A stretch of DNA of 64,000 nt, from NCBI RefSeq assembly GCF_017591425.1, contig NW_024467106.1, positions 23,984,501 to 24,048,500 of the forward strand. The letters are read 5' to 3'. Shown one piece after another: positions 23,873-38,980 of this stretch. Source of the DNA: Ochotona curzoniae. Lineage: Eukaryota > Chordata > Mammalia > Lagomorpha > Ochotonidae. The position numbers and the translations under genes are program-made. A model generated the notes under the pieces. It was not told where the DNA came from. It searched no databases and worked only from the letters and a program-made list of their open reading frames with translations. Each line of letters starts with the position of its first letter. Positions within the stretch are counted from its first letter, which is position 1.

Positions 23873-24999
23873 AGCTTGACTTTTGAAATCTATGTTAGAT
23901 CTGGTTTCAGGTTCTTCAGAGTATTTACCAGGTTTTCCCTAAAGGATACTTTGTAAGGAGGATTCTGTCTGAGCAGAATTAATGTAAATTGTTGCAATGT
24001 ATCTCCTTAAGCATTTTAACCATTTTCCACCCTATACTCCAAATTTTTAGGCAGTACTGATTTATTGCATCTAGAAATAAGAATAATGGCTACAAATGCA
24101 AGTGTATTCTGGAACAATGTGGAATAAATGAAATTTTATTATATATATTTTAACCCTTTAATTTTCTTTATCAACTGAAAATCTATTTAACCACTGTAGA
24201 GCTAAGAAAATGTAGAATAAAACAAAAATTCTAAAATAGAAATTAGAAATCAGAAGAAGCAAAGGTCAGTCTGTAAGAGGTGGAATGTTATTAAAGAATC
24301 ATGTTCCAATTTTCACACTGCAAAAGTAGTAAAAAAGTAGAATCAAAAGGGATGCTCCAGGTCACTGAATCACCCTCCTGACAAATAACAATAAGGGAGA
24401 GGGGTTTAGGACAGCTGAAGGGTCTCTAATGTGGGCAGAGAATGAACAGAAAATATTTCCATTTCTTTTCAAGGCAAAGGCACTATTAACTTGACAAATG
24501 GCTGGTTCATGGTTGTGCTGTTGATCACATACATTTACAGTGTCAGAAAGATGTGGTGTGACAATGAGAAATAGGGCAGTTTGAAACTCTGGTTAGCAAA
24601 ACAAAGGCAAGATAATAAATGAAAAATTGTCTTAAAAGTTTCCAGGATAAAGGAGAGTAACCAATTGTTACCTCCTGGAGTGCCTATCCTTTGAATATCA
24701 AAATCAAAGCAGTTCAAGCCTCCCCAGCCCCCAGAGTTGATCATATCTAGGGTAAAGTTCTCAGAGCTTAAGTCTATTAAAACGACTATACCAAGTGTCT
24801 TTTTTTTATACCAAATGTCTTTGATGAATATTTGTCCAGACTTAAAATATACTTCCCTAGGCTAGGGTCAAGAGGGTTAAGCAGTAAAATGGCTTGAGGA
24901 TCCTAGAAACATGGAAATTGACAGGGTGTTAGAACGTATCATGATATAAAATAGAGATAACTGCAGACACATAGGTAGAGAAGTATAGATGGCCTTTTT
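23873..24999. other. Unique AT-rich DNA
   Basis: No repeat or gene placed. A short local duplication, 'ataccaa(g/a)tgtcttt', occurs at about 24788 and 24809. Confidence 0.4.
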
Positions 25000-25325
25000 T
25001 AAAAACCATACTTATTTTTAACTTTTATTCATTTGAAAGGAAAAAATAGAGACTAGAGAGCTCTTCCCCCTGACTGGTTACTCCCCAAATGTCCCAAATA
25101 ATTTGGTTGTGCCAGTCCAAAGCTAGGATCCAGAAACTCAATATAAGTTTCCATTTTGGTTAACAGGAACCCAATTACTTGAACCAGTACCTGCTGCCTC
25201 CCAGGGTGTGAAATACCAGGAAACTGGGATTAGAGTAGAGCTGGAACTCAGACCTACGTACTCTGTTGTGGAATATGGGCATTACAATTGGTGTTCTAAG
25301 CACTATGCCAAATACGTGTCCCTGG
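25000..25325 (-). mobile_element. Diverged C-SINE
   Basis: 'cttttattcatttgaaagg', 'ccagtccaaagctaggatcc', 'ctgctgcctcccagggtgtg' and the head 'gtgttctaagcactatgcca' give an antisense copy with many substitutions. Confidence 0.75.
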
Positions 25326-25382
25326 ACAATATCTAATGTTAGAGAAAAATACTTCATTTCTTTAGCATGAAAGTGAAGTTAC

Positions 25383-25555
25383 CAAAGGAAAGAAAAGTGC
25401 TTCTCTGTGGGCGACTGTTTTGGTGTTCAGGAGCCGGATGAAACCTGAGCCATCTGCATCAGAAAGCCCATTCTTCAGACAGCCGTATAGTGTATCATCG
25501 TAGCTGTGTAGTCCATCAGTTTTTGAAATGAATTCATCAGCAACATGAGTATAGC
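25383..25555 (-). other. Candidate coding exon, unidentified
   Basis: On the minus strand a 173-bp segment is open throughout in one frame and is bounded by a plausible acceptor (pyrimidine-rich run ending 'catatatttctag', 25556-25557) and donor ('tttg|gtaact', 25382-25381). It would begin inside a codon with two bases and end on a codon boundary. The peptide includes 'SDADGSGFIRLLN', which resembles the first part of an EF-hand loop but has Asn rather than Glu/Asp at the last ligand position. Composition is more GC-rich than its surroundings. I do not recognise the protein; a frame this size can arise by chance. Confidence 0.2.
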
Positions 25556-25559
25556 CTAG

Positions 25560-26685
25560 AAATATATGAAACAAGAGTTTAAGTCTGATTCTGCCCTGAG
25601 ACTGCCCAGTCCCTAGCAGACACAAGTCACATATGCAATGTCCAGTGATGCCAAGTGTTCAATGTCCAGTGTGCATTGTGCACACAGGTGCAATGTCCAG
25701 TGATGTTCACAAGCTTAGGAAGTGATTTATGACTCTTTTGGAACTTGTCCAAAACACGTGTCCTCTTTTGGGGACAGACTGAATGAATAGCCCAATTATA
25801 TTTTCCTTGAATCAAACACATTTTGTGTTGGTTACCATCATTATTATTACTTAATTCAATGAATCTCATAATTTTAGAAATATTTTAAAATTCTTTCAGG
25901 TGTTATAATAGAGAAATATATAAAAGCATGAACTCGCAATCAAGCTCTGATGTTGAATGACCTGTCTTATAGTGTCTTGGCAGAACAGAACTTATTTCTG
26001 GCTGGATTTAGCATATTACAGATGGAACATGTAAAAATTTATCTGGATTTTGATTAGTCTCTGCCTTGTACTTCTATTAGACACACTATGCTTCAATGGC
26101 AACATATTTTAGATTTTTATGTATTTAATCTCATTTTTTATATTTCTTAATTTAGTAGCAAACTGAATGCCTTATCTGTTACCTCATTTTCACCCCAGGA
26201 CAGGTTTAAATGATTTGTCCAAAGAAGCTGCCCAGATCTCTGTTTTTGTACAAATAGTTTTTTTATAAACTTTCACTAAACTGAAGCAATTGATCCAGTT
26301 AGTATTTATTGTTCTTACTTCATAGAAATTAGGTACTACTGAGAAGAGAGAAATGAATTGACTGAACAAATGATTACCACATAGTTAAATAGCTATATAA
26401 ACTAATATCAAATGTTGAAATGAGATGCATGTATGAAGGAAAATCCCAATACTGTAGAAGTAAAAACCAGAATGCCTTCCATGTGCCTGGGGAATTGGGT
26501 GAACTTCAGTAAGACTTTTAGGAGGAGCAAATGTTAGTGTTGCGAGTAAAATGATAAATAGGAATTTAGCAGGCCAGAGAGGTGAGGAGAGCAATAGGGA
26601 ATTTTATACGGAAGACAAAATATTTTGCTAGATTCCAGTGTAATTTTCCAGCAGTAAAAGGGGGAATTTTTATATTGCTGATTTT
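25560..26685. other. Unique DNA
   Basis: 25635-25705 contains short direct repeats of 'caatgtccagtg(atg)'. 26180-26250 may be an antisense MIR scrap ('gtccaaagaagctgcccaga'). Otherwise nothing recognised. Confidence 0.4.
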
Positions 26686-26689
26686 TATT

Positions 26690-27250
26690 ACTTCATTCAA
26701 CACAGATTTATTGAGCACTTACGTGCCAGATGCTTTACAATATGCTGGGAATACAACACTGAGGCAATAGTTACCTCCTTGGCACTTTCTGTGACCATTT
26801 ATACACTCAGCATTTAGGCTAGTGAAGAAGAGTGTAAATAAATGATTGTAAAAGAAAAGATTTCAAATACAACATAGAATATATATGTATGCATTAATAA
26901 CACTCAATATAAAGAAAGCTTTCTTGAAATCAATGTGCTTAAGTGGAGATCGAAGGATGGATATTGACTAGGCAAAACTGAGAAGGAGTTAATTTCTAGA
27001 TGAAATAACACAAGAGCAGTGAACTTGAAGAATATCAAAGAATAATATAAGCTGAAGATGGAGAAGTAGCTAGAGGCATGAACTGATTTACACTGTGCAA
27101 AAACTTTTTAGAGTGTTGTTTAATAAAATTTCAATGAGAATACTAGTACCAAACACTATAGACAAAGGAATGTTTTCGCTATCAAGAAGAGGTCTACATA
27201 GGAAGTTGGAGGTAAGCACAAATGAATTGCAAAAGCCAGTAGTTGTGCTG
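26690..27250 (-). mobile_element. L2 LINE fragment
   Basis: 'cagatttattgagcacttac', then 'atgctgggaatacaacactg', and farther right 'agatcgaaggatggatattg' and 'aactgagaaggagttaattt' follow antisense L2 in order. Ancient, inactive. Confidence 0.7.
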
Positions 27251-28860
27251 GTTGCATCTCAGGTTGTCATTTGACATGTTTTTCTGAATTTACAATACCT
27301 ATAAACTGATTATTTCACAGACTAGTTCAGATGTAAGCTCATGTTTAGCAAGTGCAGCTTTTCTTTAAACTTTTGTATTCTTGCCTTTTCCTACACAAAT
27401 GTTTTGTATTTTTGCTGTAGTCAAACGCCAATATTTTCTGTTTGCTTTGTTGTTTGTGATGTTCCATCTGTGCCTGTGTAGCTCCCTGTGAAGAACAGAA
27501 AAATTTCAAACTCACTGGATTAACGTCCTGTACTAGTCACTGTATAATCTTGGATTTTTTTCATAATAAAAGTAATATTTTGTGAACTCTTATAGCATAT
27601 CAACTTTAAATTTCATTATGTTTCTGCTTTATTTTTTGTTGTTGTGTTTGGTATTGTTTTGTCACATTTTGAGTCTTCTTGCATTTTATATTTTAGATGT
27701 TCTTGCACCAGGATCTTGCATTTTTTATTTATGATGACAATTTTCCTTTTATCATATACTGGCATCATTGTAAGCAATAAGGCAAGAAAATTCCATGTAA
27801 ATGAACTGTATTTTTTGCTACCTGAAATGAAGGAATAACCAGGTTTTTAGTGAAAATGATTACCATTTTATTTTTGAATGTAGTTCTAGTATCAGTACAT
27901 TGGGAGACATTTTCACCAGTATATAAATCAGGACACTTCTGAAATAATACTGACCACAATGAGGGTCCCCTCTAGCACAACACTCCAAAGCATTAACAAA
28001 TTAATAGGCATTAAATTTTGAAAGTTAGATGCAAGCAATGAATTTTTAGAGCACTATAAATAATTAGATGCATTGATTGACTGAGAAAGGGTAATTAGAT
28101 GCATTGATTGACTGAGAAAGGGTAAAATTTTTATAGATTTTCTCATGAATTTGTAGATCTTGTAACAAAAAATGTATAATCAAATAGTTACAAAAGAAAC
28201 AAAGACTTTTGGCAGGGAAATAGTTATAGCTTTAGATATGTTGAAATGAAAGTATTTGTATACCCAGAAAATTCAACATGCAGTTAAAATTCAGTGCTTA
28301 AATTTTAATGTAAAATTTCATGAAATCACCAATATGTTGGTGGTTCCATGTGAGTTTAAATTATGTTAGTAGATATTTTGAAAAAGTATACACGAGCATG
28401 TGTGCATATGAATAAGGAAGCAGGAACAATGATAGAGCCCTAGGGAGAATCAACATATTGAAAGATGATGCAGTAGACTGGAAGTGTGTGTGCAATGCAC
28501 AGAGTGCACACAGAGTGTGCTAGAGTAGTGCAATATGAGAGAAGCTCAGGAAGGAAAGTTTTACAACAGCAGGAAGCAATGATTAATGTCAAATATTTCA
28601 GCATATTCTTATAAAGTAAAAAATGAAAAAGAGATCACCTACTGGAGTTGGAAAATTGGAACAAATTTGCAAATCTTACACGAGAGGAATTCTTTTTAGA
28701 ATTCTTGTCCCACATCACAGGTGCTAGGGCTGGTTTTTCTAAAGAAGTCAAGTAGTATGCAGTTATTACATTTTATGTAGTCCTGATTATAGAGTCTGAA
28801 AAGTTCCAACCAGCCTGTGAGAGTGCTGCTGTGTTCTGACAACTGAATCATTTGCTTTCA
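27251..28860. other. AT-rich unique DNA with a recent 31-bp duplication
   Basis: No interspersed repeat or gene recognised. Contains the perfect tandem duplication at 28061-28122. Confidence 0.45.
28061..28122. repeat. Perfect 31-bp tandem duplication
   Basis: 28061-28091 and 28092-28122 are identical, each beginning 'taattagatgcattgattga'. No mismatch, so the event is recent or an assembly/read artefact. Confidence 0.97.
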
Positions 28861-28864
28861 TCCA

Positions 28865-29055
28865 GGATTATCTCAGTGATTTTGAGCCCTATGACTACAG
28901 TGCCTGGGACACAGAGGATAATTGTTTGTTCAACAGACATTTAGTAAACATAGACACAGGCCAGGTATTGGGAATGCAAAGATATAGAAGACTTTGTTCC
29001 CCACATGACCTCTTACTTACACATTCAAGGAGACAAATTATTAATCTTATTTTTC
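28865..29055 (-). mobile_element. L2/MIR-related fragment
   Basis: 'acagacatttagtaaacata', 'gccaggtattgggaatgcaa' and 'gacctcttacttacacattc' resemble the antisense L2 3' end. Short and diverged. Confidence 0.5.
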
Positions 29056-29059
29056 AGCC

Positions 29060-29515
29060 TGTAATAACACAATTTTATTGAGTAGGAAGCATAAATGATC
29101 TGAACTAGAGAACGTATGGTCAGTGAAATAACCCAAAGGACAAATAGCATATATTCTTTCTGATATAAGGCAATCTTTATATATATATGTATTCATCTAG
29201 AGGAACTGTATAAAAGAGACTATCATACCAAAAGGATAGATACAGTGCAGGATGCATCTCTACTCCTCAACAAAATATGGACTTTCCATGAAACTGCTAA
29301 AGATATCTTGATGCTTGGATGTTAGACTCTACCATTGCTTATACCTATAATGTTATGATACACTTAAATAGCAGAATTATGGACTTGTGACTGTTAAAGG
29401 ATTATACTATTGTAAAAATATGGAGGGAAACATTGGTAGACGGTAGATGGTAGACGGGGTGGGTGGAAAGGGAAATCCTGAGCCCTTGAAACTATAATGA
29501 AAATTAAGATTTAAA
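29060..29515 (+). mobile_element. L1 3' end (ORF2 end plus 3' UTR), no inverted block
   Basis: 'tgaactagagaacgtatggt', 'gtgaaataacccaaaggaca' and 'tctgatataaggcaatcttt' mark the end of ORF2; the 3' UTR continues with 'gagactatcataccaaaagg', 'agcagaattatggacttgtg' and a final 'gaaatcctgagcccttgaa'. Homologous to 13315-13560 and, in reverse, to 16780-17045, but the inverted ORF2 segment found there is absent here. Confidence 0.8.
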
Positions 29516-29774
29516 AAGAGTGGATCTATAGTAAATATTTTAAATGCACTTCCAGTTATCTTTTCTGTACCTATCTGACACTGCTAATTGATCATGCTTT
29601 TTTTCTCTCTCATTATAGGCATAGGTACATACTCCTTTTCAGCAATTATAACCAATCAACTGACATTGACCTATAAGATAAAATATGTCTTACTTAATTT
29701 TCATACTATAGAAATCTGTTAACATACAAATAAATAACCTAATAATCATTTTAAATAAAACATTTCAAATATGC

Positions 29775-30020
29775 ACCATCCTTCTAGGTGCCACACTTTA
29801 AAGCTGTAGCTAATATCAATTGACACTTGACTATAAATTAAGTTCTTTTTAGTACTTTATAGTGACCAATCTAAATGTTATACTACGAAGTAGATATCAT
29901 TGTCATTCATGTTTCACAGGGAAAAAAAACCCCTGAAAATTAGAACTATTGCATAATCTGTGGATTTGTCACATATCTAATAAGGAGGAGACCTTGGATT
30001 CAGACTGATTTCTGAGCCAA
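29775..30020 (-). mobile_element. MIR SINE
   Basis: Antisense MIR, near full length and diverged: 'gaagtagatatcattgtcat', 'catgtttcacagggaaaa', 'aaggaggagaccttggattc'. Confidence 0.65.
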
Positions 30021-31125
30021 TTCAGTTTACCACAAATGCAAACCGAATTCTTGCAATTGCTTAATCCAGAGAATTAAGAGACTATCAGCTTTTACATTCT
30101 AATTTGTGCTAAGACAGTGTATGTTTTTATGAAATATGATTCAGTTAAGCACATGATCAAATATGCAGGTGCATCTACTAGATTTATACAAATGTGTTAT
30201 TTTCCCACTGTGCTGCACTGAAGATTATAAAAGAGAAAACATTGGGGTGAATTGTGTTGACATTTACATCTTTCTATCTCAGAAAATGAAATATTAATAC
30301 ACTTTAGGGAAATATATAAATGTATGCATTGTGGGTTATATTGTCAATTTAGATACTAGTTTGTCAGTAAGTATCTAGATTTTAAAATATTAATGTCTTA
30401 TGATCTAGATATTTTAATCTGAGAAAAACATTCAAAATATTTTTATAAAAGATAAAACAGCATATACAGATAGTTATAGTAAAAGCTCTAGTAGATACAT
30501 TAATAATAACCTGTTTGAAACTATATTGGACTAGCAATTGCAAAATTATTGCCATTGTCATTATCATAGGTTTGGCTAAAATAATTATGATTTAAAGTGC
30601 GATGAGTTAGGAATAATTTCAATAATGTGTCTAATGGCTCTAAAGAGTCTATTGTAGATGAAATGAAAATTACAACAGTGAACCAAAAACTCTTCTACGT
30701 GTTTGGGTGGAAACAGAGATGGCACATTTCCAGAGATTAGAGTTAGTTTAGATTTTATTGGAATGCTTTAACCAAGGGAAATTTTTCCATAGAGAATTGC
30801 AAATGATTGTTCTGGTGCCAGAAACCTAATAATGTCAATGTACCAACCAGTGGTAAATGGATATACCTAAATGAAGGTGCCAAGACTTTCTCTTGTGACA
30901 CATTATACTAATTACTACATCTGAAAAGACAACGGACCCTGCAGAATGACAAAGAGGGAAAATAAAGTCACTACAAGCGGAAGTGTCAATATATGCACCA
31001 CAGTCACATTGCGATGTATAAAAATGTCCAGAAAAAAGCAAAATTACTTAAAATATTCCATCAAAATTTGTGACTACATTCTCATAATTTTTTTCAAATT
31101 CCAAATTAGGACAGTACGTTACTTT
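30021..31125. other. Unique AT-rich DNA
   Basis: Nothing recognised. Frames are short and overlap on both strands. Confidence 0.4.
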
Positions 31126-31129
31126 AATG

Positions 31130-31450
31130 TAGCTGTTGAATGTCCAGTATGTGCCAAAGACTCCTTTAGGCCAGGGGGTGTGTACTGCACTTCCTTAGTA
31201 GGCCTGGTTCCTTTGGAAGCCCATGCAGCCCTGTGTAACTGCAAGAAGTAGTGTCTGAGGGCCTGTCCTGATGCCCTGGACAAACTTGTGTGGATTGTGG
31301 TACTTTCCTGTTTGGGAGCCGCCTTCTCCTGACTCTCTGTGTCCAGGCATCCTTGTGGCCTGGCCCTGCCAGTGCAATGGTCTTCTTGGCCCATTCTGTG
31401 CCCCAGGAAAGGACTGGGGAGACTTGAAGAACCTTCAACCCCACACCAGG
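31130..31450. other. GC-rich patch of unknown origin
   Basis: About 320 bp clearly richer in G+C than the AT-rich DNA on both sides, open in several frames on both strands (60-101 codons). The abrupt edges suggest an inserted segment such as a decayed retrocopy or repeat, but I see no poly(A) tail, target duplication or recognisable protein. Confidence 0.35.
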
Positions 31451-34220
<2,770 letters not shown>

Positions 34221-34224
34221 ACAA

Positions 34225-34330
34225 AGACTCTATTACAAATACTCACAAGTATTGTCTCATTTAATCCTCACCATGTATTTACTCATTTATTAAACAAATA
34301 ACCATAATTATTATTGTCAGATTGTTGGTA
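34225..34330 (-). mobile_element. MIR SINE fragment
   Basis: 'tattgtctcatttaatcctc' followed by 'aattattattgtcag' is the reverse complement of the MIR 3' half. Confidence 0.65.
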
Positions 34331-34359
34331 AGATAAAATGATACACAAACACCTTAGGA

Positions 34360-34680
34360 ATAGTGTCCAGTGTGATGGCTCAATGACTAAATCCTCCCCT
34401 TGCAAGTGCCAGTATCCCAAACGGGTGCAGGTTCCTGTCCTGGCTGCTCCACTTCTCCCTTCTTACAGCCTGGGAAAGCAGTAGAGAATGGTCCATAGCC
34501 TTGGGACCCTATACTCCTGTTAGACCCAGAAGAGGCTCCTTGTCCTTTGCTTTGGATTGATTCAGCTCAAATCATTGCAGCTATTTGTGAAGTGAACCAA
34601 TGGATAGAAGATTTTTCTCTGTCTTTCCTTCTCTCCGTACATATGATCTGACTTATCAATAAAAACAAATTATTAAAAAT
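34360..34680 (+). mobile_element. C-SINE, full length
   Basis: Head 'agtgtgatggctcaatgact', B-box region 'ggttcctgtcctggctgct', core 'cagcctgggaaagcagtaga', and 3' 'atctgacttatcaataaaaa'. Moderately diverged. Confidence 0.88.
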
Positions 34681-35265
34681 CACTAGACATAATACTTACT
34701 AAAGGAACAATTACATACTAGATGTACTAAACTCAGATTTGCCTGATCCCAAAGCTCTGTTAGTTCACATGGTCCTTCAGCTTAATGGAGATCCTCCTTA
34801 CCATTCTATTTAGTAACTTGGCAGATATGGAGGATTCTCAGGCCTCCCTTGGGGGAAAAGTGCCAGTTATGAGTATAAAATTCTGTATTCATCACCTACA
34901 TAATCTCTTGCAACACTCAAGGCAAGGCCACTATTTTGGGGAAAAATTCTTAATTACTGAGCAAAGTAGGGCTAGAAGGACTCAGAATTTCTGTCCTAAG
35001 TTTGATCCCTCCTAATAAGCAATCTTTTCCCAATCTGTCCTTTTGACTGGTCAAAACTGTTCCAACTTACAATGCTTTTCTTGGTCAACCATATTTACAT
35101 CCCATTTTTCTTTAACAGACATCTGAGAACTAAAGAATGAGGGGGCAATGAATATAAAGAAAGTGGAATTGTCCACTGTCATTAAATTGCCCTGTTTCTC
35201 TATAAAAGGAAAATGTTCAAAGTTTAGCATATTTAGCAAGCAATTAAAAGACAGTTTCACAAGGA
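34681..35265. other. Unique DNA next to the ERVL fragment
   Basis: No repeat placed with confidence; the right part may be a decayed upstream extension of the retroviral fragment. Confidence 0.35.
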
Positions 35266-35269
35266 AAAC

Positions 35270-36370
35270 TTCTTAGTGGGTAGAGCTTCAAATGCCACAG
35301 CTGGTCATGCATTTCTATTGAAGGAAATGTGGTCCAAAACTATATGTACATAAATGAGAAGGACCAGTGATCTGGCTGGCTGGTTGTGGAAGTGAAAGAG
35401 ACCAAAAAGCTATAGGTAGCAAAGTCTGCAGTCACCTATGTAGATGGGCATAATGAGACTAGGCATGAACTGTGCGAGTTGTTTGTACTACATACTAGCA
35501 TCCACTAGAAAGCATATACCATTAAATGCACAAAAGGCAATGAACAGCCAAATAATGAATAACTTAGGACTACACGAGGGTACGCAAAGATTGAGGTTAC
35601 ACCTGCATATACAGAGGTAAAGTTTTCAGGTCAACTATTGCATACCATAATTATGTGAATATTGCCTCTTTGGAATTTTCGATCTATTGGTAACAGAGAT
35701 CACTGAGTCTCTGGTATGGTACACTTTCTTTTGGAGGAACCAACCAGCTGCTTGGTGTGACAACAAATATGCATTTTCCGGTATAGTAGGGTTATTGTTT
35801 CATTATCATAGATCCAGGCACGCACTCTATTACGTGTTTTCCTTTTTGCTGAGAGAACCACTAATGGGAGTGTCAGAAAGGGCCTATACCACAGTTGTAG
35901 AATATCAATAACATAAGATCCAACCATGGAACCTATTTTATAGTAAAGGAGATGAACAGTGTGGATCTATGACCACGAGACCCACTGCTCATATGATGCA
36001 CGGTAGCGTTTAAGAGCAGATGGCAATGAAGTGATATAACAGTATGATGAAGGAACTCCATAATACTATGTCAAAGGCAGTGCTGTGTTAGAGTTTGCTG
36101 GCAGCTCTCAGGAAGTACTATATACATAGAGTAAGCAACTTCCGTATAGTTGTATGTTTCCAACAGATTAGAAAACAAGTGGTAAAAGCAAGAATGATTC
36201 CTCTTACTAACATTCCTCAATGACTCACTGATAGAACTATCTTGATCCCACAATTTTGAGTTCAGTAAGGCTGAAGGTCCTGACACAAGGAGGTCCAATA
36301 AAATAAGATCATTAACTGAATCACAAAGTTTTATGTCTACATCCACATGTGTAGGCTTCACAGTTTAAGA
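35270..36370 (+). mobile_element. Decayed ERVL-type endogenous retrovirus pol fragment
   Basis: Sense order of landmarks fits the ERV-L pol region from RNase H into integrase: 'agtgggtagagcttcaaatg', 'agcaaagtctgcagtcacct', 'gaggaaccaaccagctgctt' (start of the integrase core), then 'gaatgattcctcttactaac'-type sequence near the end of pol. Frames are interrupted by stops, frameshifts and deletions, so it is a dead relic. No LTR was recognised at either side, and no env is expected in this family. Confidence 0.65.
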
Positions 36371-36469
36371 GGTTAATATGAAAGCTTACTATAGAAATCA
36401 AAGCACAAAAATCTGAGAATTATAGGAAAGGGGATGGTTAATATTCAAGAAAATAAAATCAGTAGATCT

Positions 36470-37120
36470 TGAGACTGAAAGGGCTCAGACACTATTATAA
36501 AAAATATTAACAATAATGACAGAGAAGTGGAAACTCTTCAAACGGAATCAAATGGAAATTGAATAACTAAAATGAATAGAAATTAAATGGACTCAATGGC
36601 ATAAAGCACAAGAATAAGTGAATACGATACACTTGTGGATTAGTAGAGTTTGTATGCTTCATAAGTGAAAAAGCTATAGAAGGATGAATAGACTTAAGGA
36701 TCCATTGAACATTATGAAATGACTTCTTATATGCATGTAATGAGTTAGAAAAAAAATAACCAAAGGAAGGAGTTGAAAAGTAGTTGAAGAACTAGCTACT
36801 GAACCTCCTAAATGCTGTGGAAAATATTAACTTATAGAGCAAAAGGTTTAATAAACTTCAAATAAACATAAAAAAGAGACGTACATACACACACATACTG
36901 AATAGTCTTTGTATATACAGGCAATGCCATGGTTTCAAAAGAACTTACTAGATGGAACCCATTTGCAATAAGTACAAAAATATTAAATATGTAATAAATT
37001 TAAATTTAAAAAATAGATACAAAAATCAAAGAATCTTCCATGTTTGTGAGTTGAAAGAATTAATATCAAAATGTTCATACTCCAATTCAACTAATTATGA
37101 GAGATAGAAAAAGTACATTT
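36470..37120 (+). mobile_element. Old L1 fragments (ORF1 region and ORF2)
   Basis: 36520-36700 resembles L1M ORF1 coiled-coil sequence ('aagtggaaactcttcaaacg', 'gaaattaaatggactcaatg'); 36900-37100 resembles ORF2 ('atagatacaaaaatcaaaga', 'gtgagttgaaagaattaata', 'ccaattcaactaattatgag'). Large parts between are missing. Confidence 0.55.
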
Positions 37121-38645
37121 CATGGTTTACTTTTTATTTCTGATGACCCTTTCTTTATAGAGTTCCTGTCATGTAAGTTAGTAAGCTGTCTGGATTTATG
37201 ACATTTTTATTAAATTCTATGGCTTCCTTTTTGGGGTATGAGTTTATTTTTTAAAATAAAGGTAACAGTTTTAACTATGAAAAATGTTAATGTAGAAAAT
37301 GCACTAAATGCAAAGGAAATGTAATTGTTAATAATTAAGGTTGTGTGGTTGTATCAAAATGAACAAATTCCATTTTCCAGTTCTTACCAACTAATCATAA
37401 TTGAGCCACATGTAAGTTTTCATTTTGTCCAGCATTTTTTCTTCTCCATAGATGACATGCAGATGGTCAACATCTTATCAGGAGGATTTTTCAGGTTCTT
37501 ACTTACATGTTGTTATGCATCTTATGTATCTAATTTAATATTAATGTTTCTGACTTCTTATTCTGATTTAAACAAATTTTAACACTGCCACAGGCTGGCT
37601 GGCTATTGTAGTTCTAGGCAATCTCATCATTCTGAGATTAACTGTCATTTTCTTTCCAGTACTCTCATTCTAATTCTGTTGAGATATGGCTTAAATATTG
37701 AGTCTTAGGTACAGAGAAGCTAAATACAGAAACCTTTATATGTCTAAAATGCTATCTTTTACTTGTCAGCTTGAGTAGAAAACTCACCAATCAAATTCAT
37801 TCAATTCTCAATTTCGCAAGACAATGCCCCCTAATGCAGATGCCCGGCACCACAAACACCCTCTGCCTTAACAGTTTCATGTTGTAACAGCTTTTGTACT
37901 CTTAAACTCACCTGGCTATTTCCTTACAGCCAACCCCTCTCTGTTAAGCATCCCATGGCTCTCCCAGGAACGGTTTGCCTCATTCCATTACATCTTTCTC
38001 CCAAAGTGTGAGCTACAGAGTCTCTCCAAACACATTAGTACTTTGCTGTTACATGTCTGTGTTTCTGAAATCTATACATGTTATTCGTGGAAATTTATTT
38101 TAAGCAAAGGCAAAAATTACATGTGTTTAAATCTAGCTTTATCTCCATCCTAACTGCATCATGGAAGTTGGAAAATGCAAAATAAGTGTTTTATCTATTA
38201 CTTTTGGTTAAGACATCTGCTTTTATCTTGAACCAAGTGGATATTATTAGCAAAGTTAGCAATTAGATTGGGTAGACGTAATAAAAAAGATGAGATTAGC
38301 ATGCTTGGTCCTTTCTTGACATTTGCAGTATAAAATTAAAAAATGTCTGGAAATTTGCTTTACAATAAAGTATCATGTGTTTATTATGTTTATAAGCAAA
38401 GCGCATTCTACATTCACCTGCCTTTCCTCTCATTTTGTATCCTTATATCATATGAGAGAGCTTAAAAAGCTCAATATGAACACAGAACAGTCATTAATAG
38501 AGACTTGGAGAGGTCTAAGGAATACAGAATTTCATTTTTAAAGAATAGGGGAAGCTATGTCTGGTTCATTGATTGTCACAAATATATGAATATAAGATGT
38601 TATTAATAGAGAAAGCTAGGTGTGGGGGCTTATGAGTATAGTCCT
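37121..38645. other. Unique AT-rich DNA
   Basis: No repeat or gene recognised. 37820-38040 is locally richer in C but without a coding frame. Confidence 0.4.
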
Positions 38646-38649
38646 TCAC

Positions 38650-38980
38650 AGTTTTTTAAAGATTTATTTATTTTTATTAGAAAGGTAGATATACAAAGAG
38701 GAGGAGAGACAGAGAGGAAGATCTTCCATCTGCTGATTCATTCCTCAAGTGGCCACAATGGTCGGAGTTGAGCCAATCTGAAATCAGGAGTCAGGAACTT
38801 CTTTTAGGTCTCCCACGGGGGTGCAGGGTCCCAAGGTTTTGGGTTGTCTTTGACTGCTTTCCCAGGCCACAAGCAGGGAGCTGGATGCGAAATGGAGCTG
38901 CCGGGATTAGAACCGATGCCCATATGGAATCTCAGCACATGCAAGTTGGACTTTAGCCACTAGACTACCGTGCTGGACCC
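38650..38980 (-). mobile_element. C-SINE, full length, young type
   Basis: From the 'aaagatttatttatttttat' tail through 'gaggagagacagagaggaag' to 'accgtgctggaccc'. Close to the young consensus. Flanks share only an imperfect T-rich word. Confidence 0.93.

Noticed and set aside
28061..28122. CRISPR-like direct repeats
   Set aside because: Only two units, directly adjacent without spacers, in mammalian DNA.
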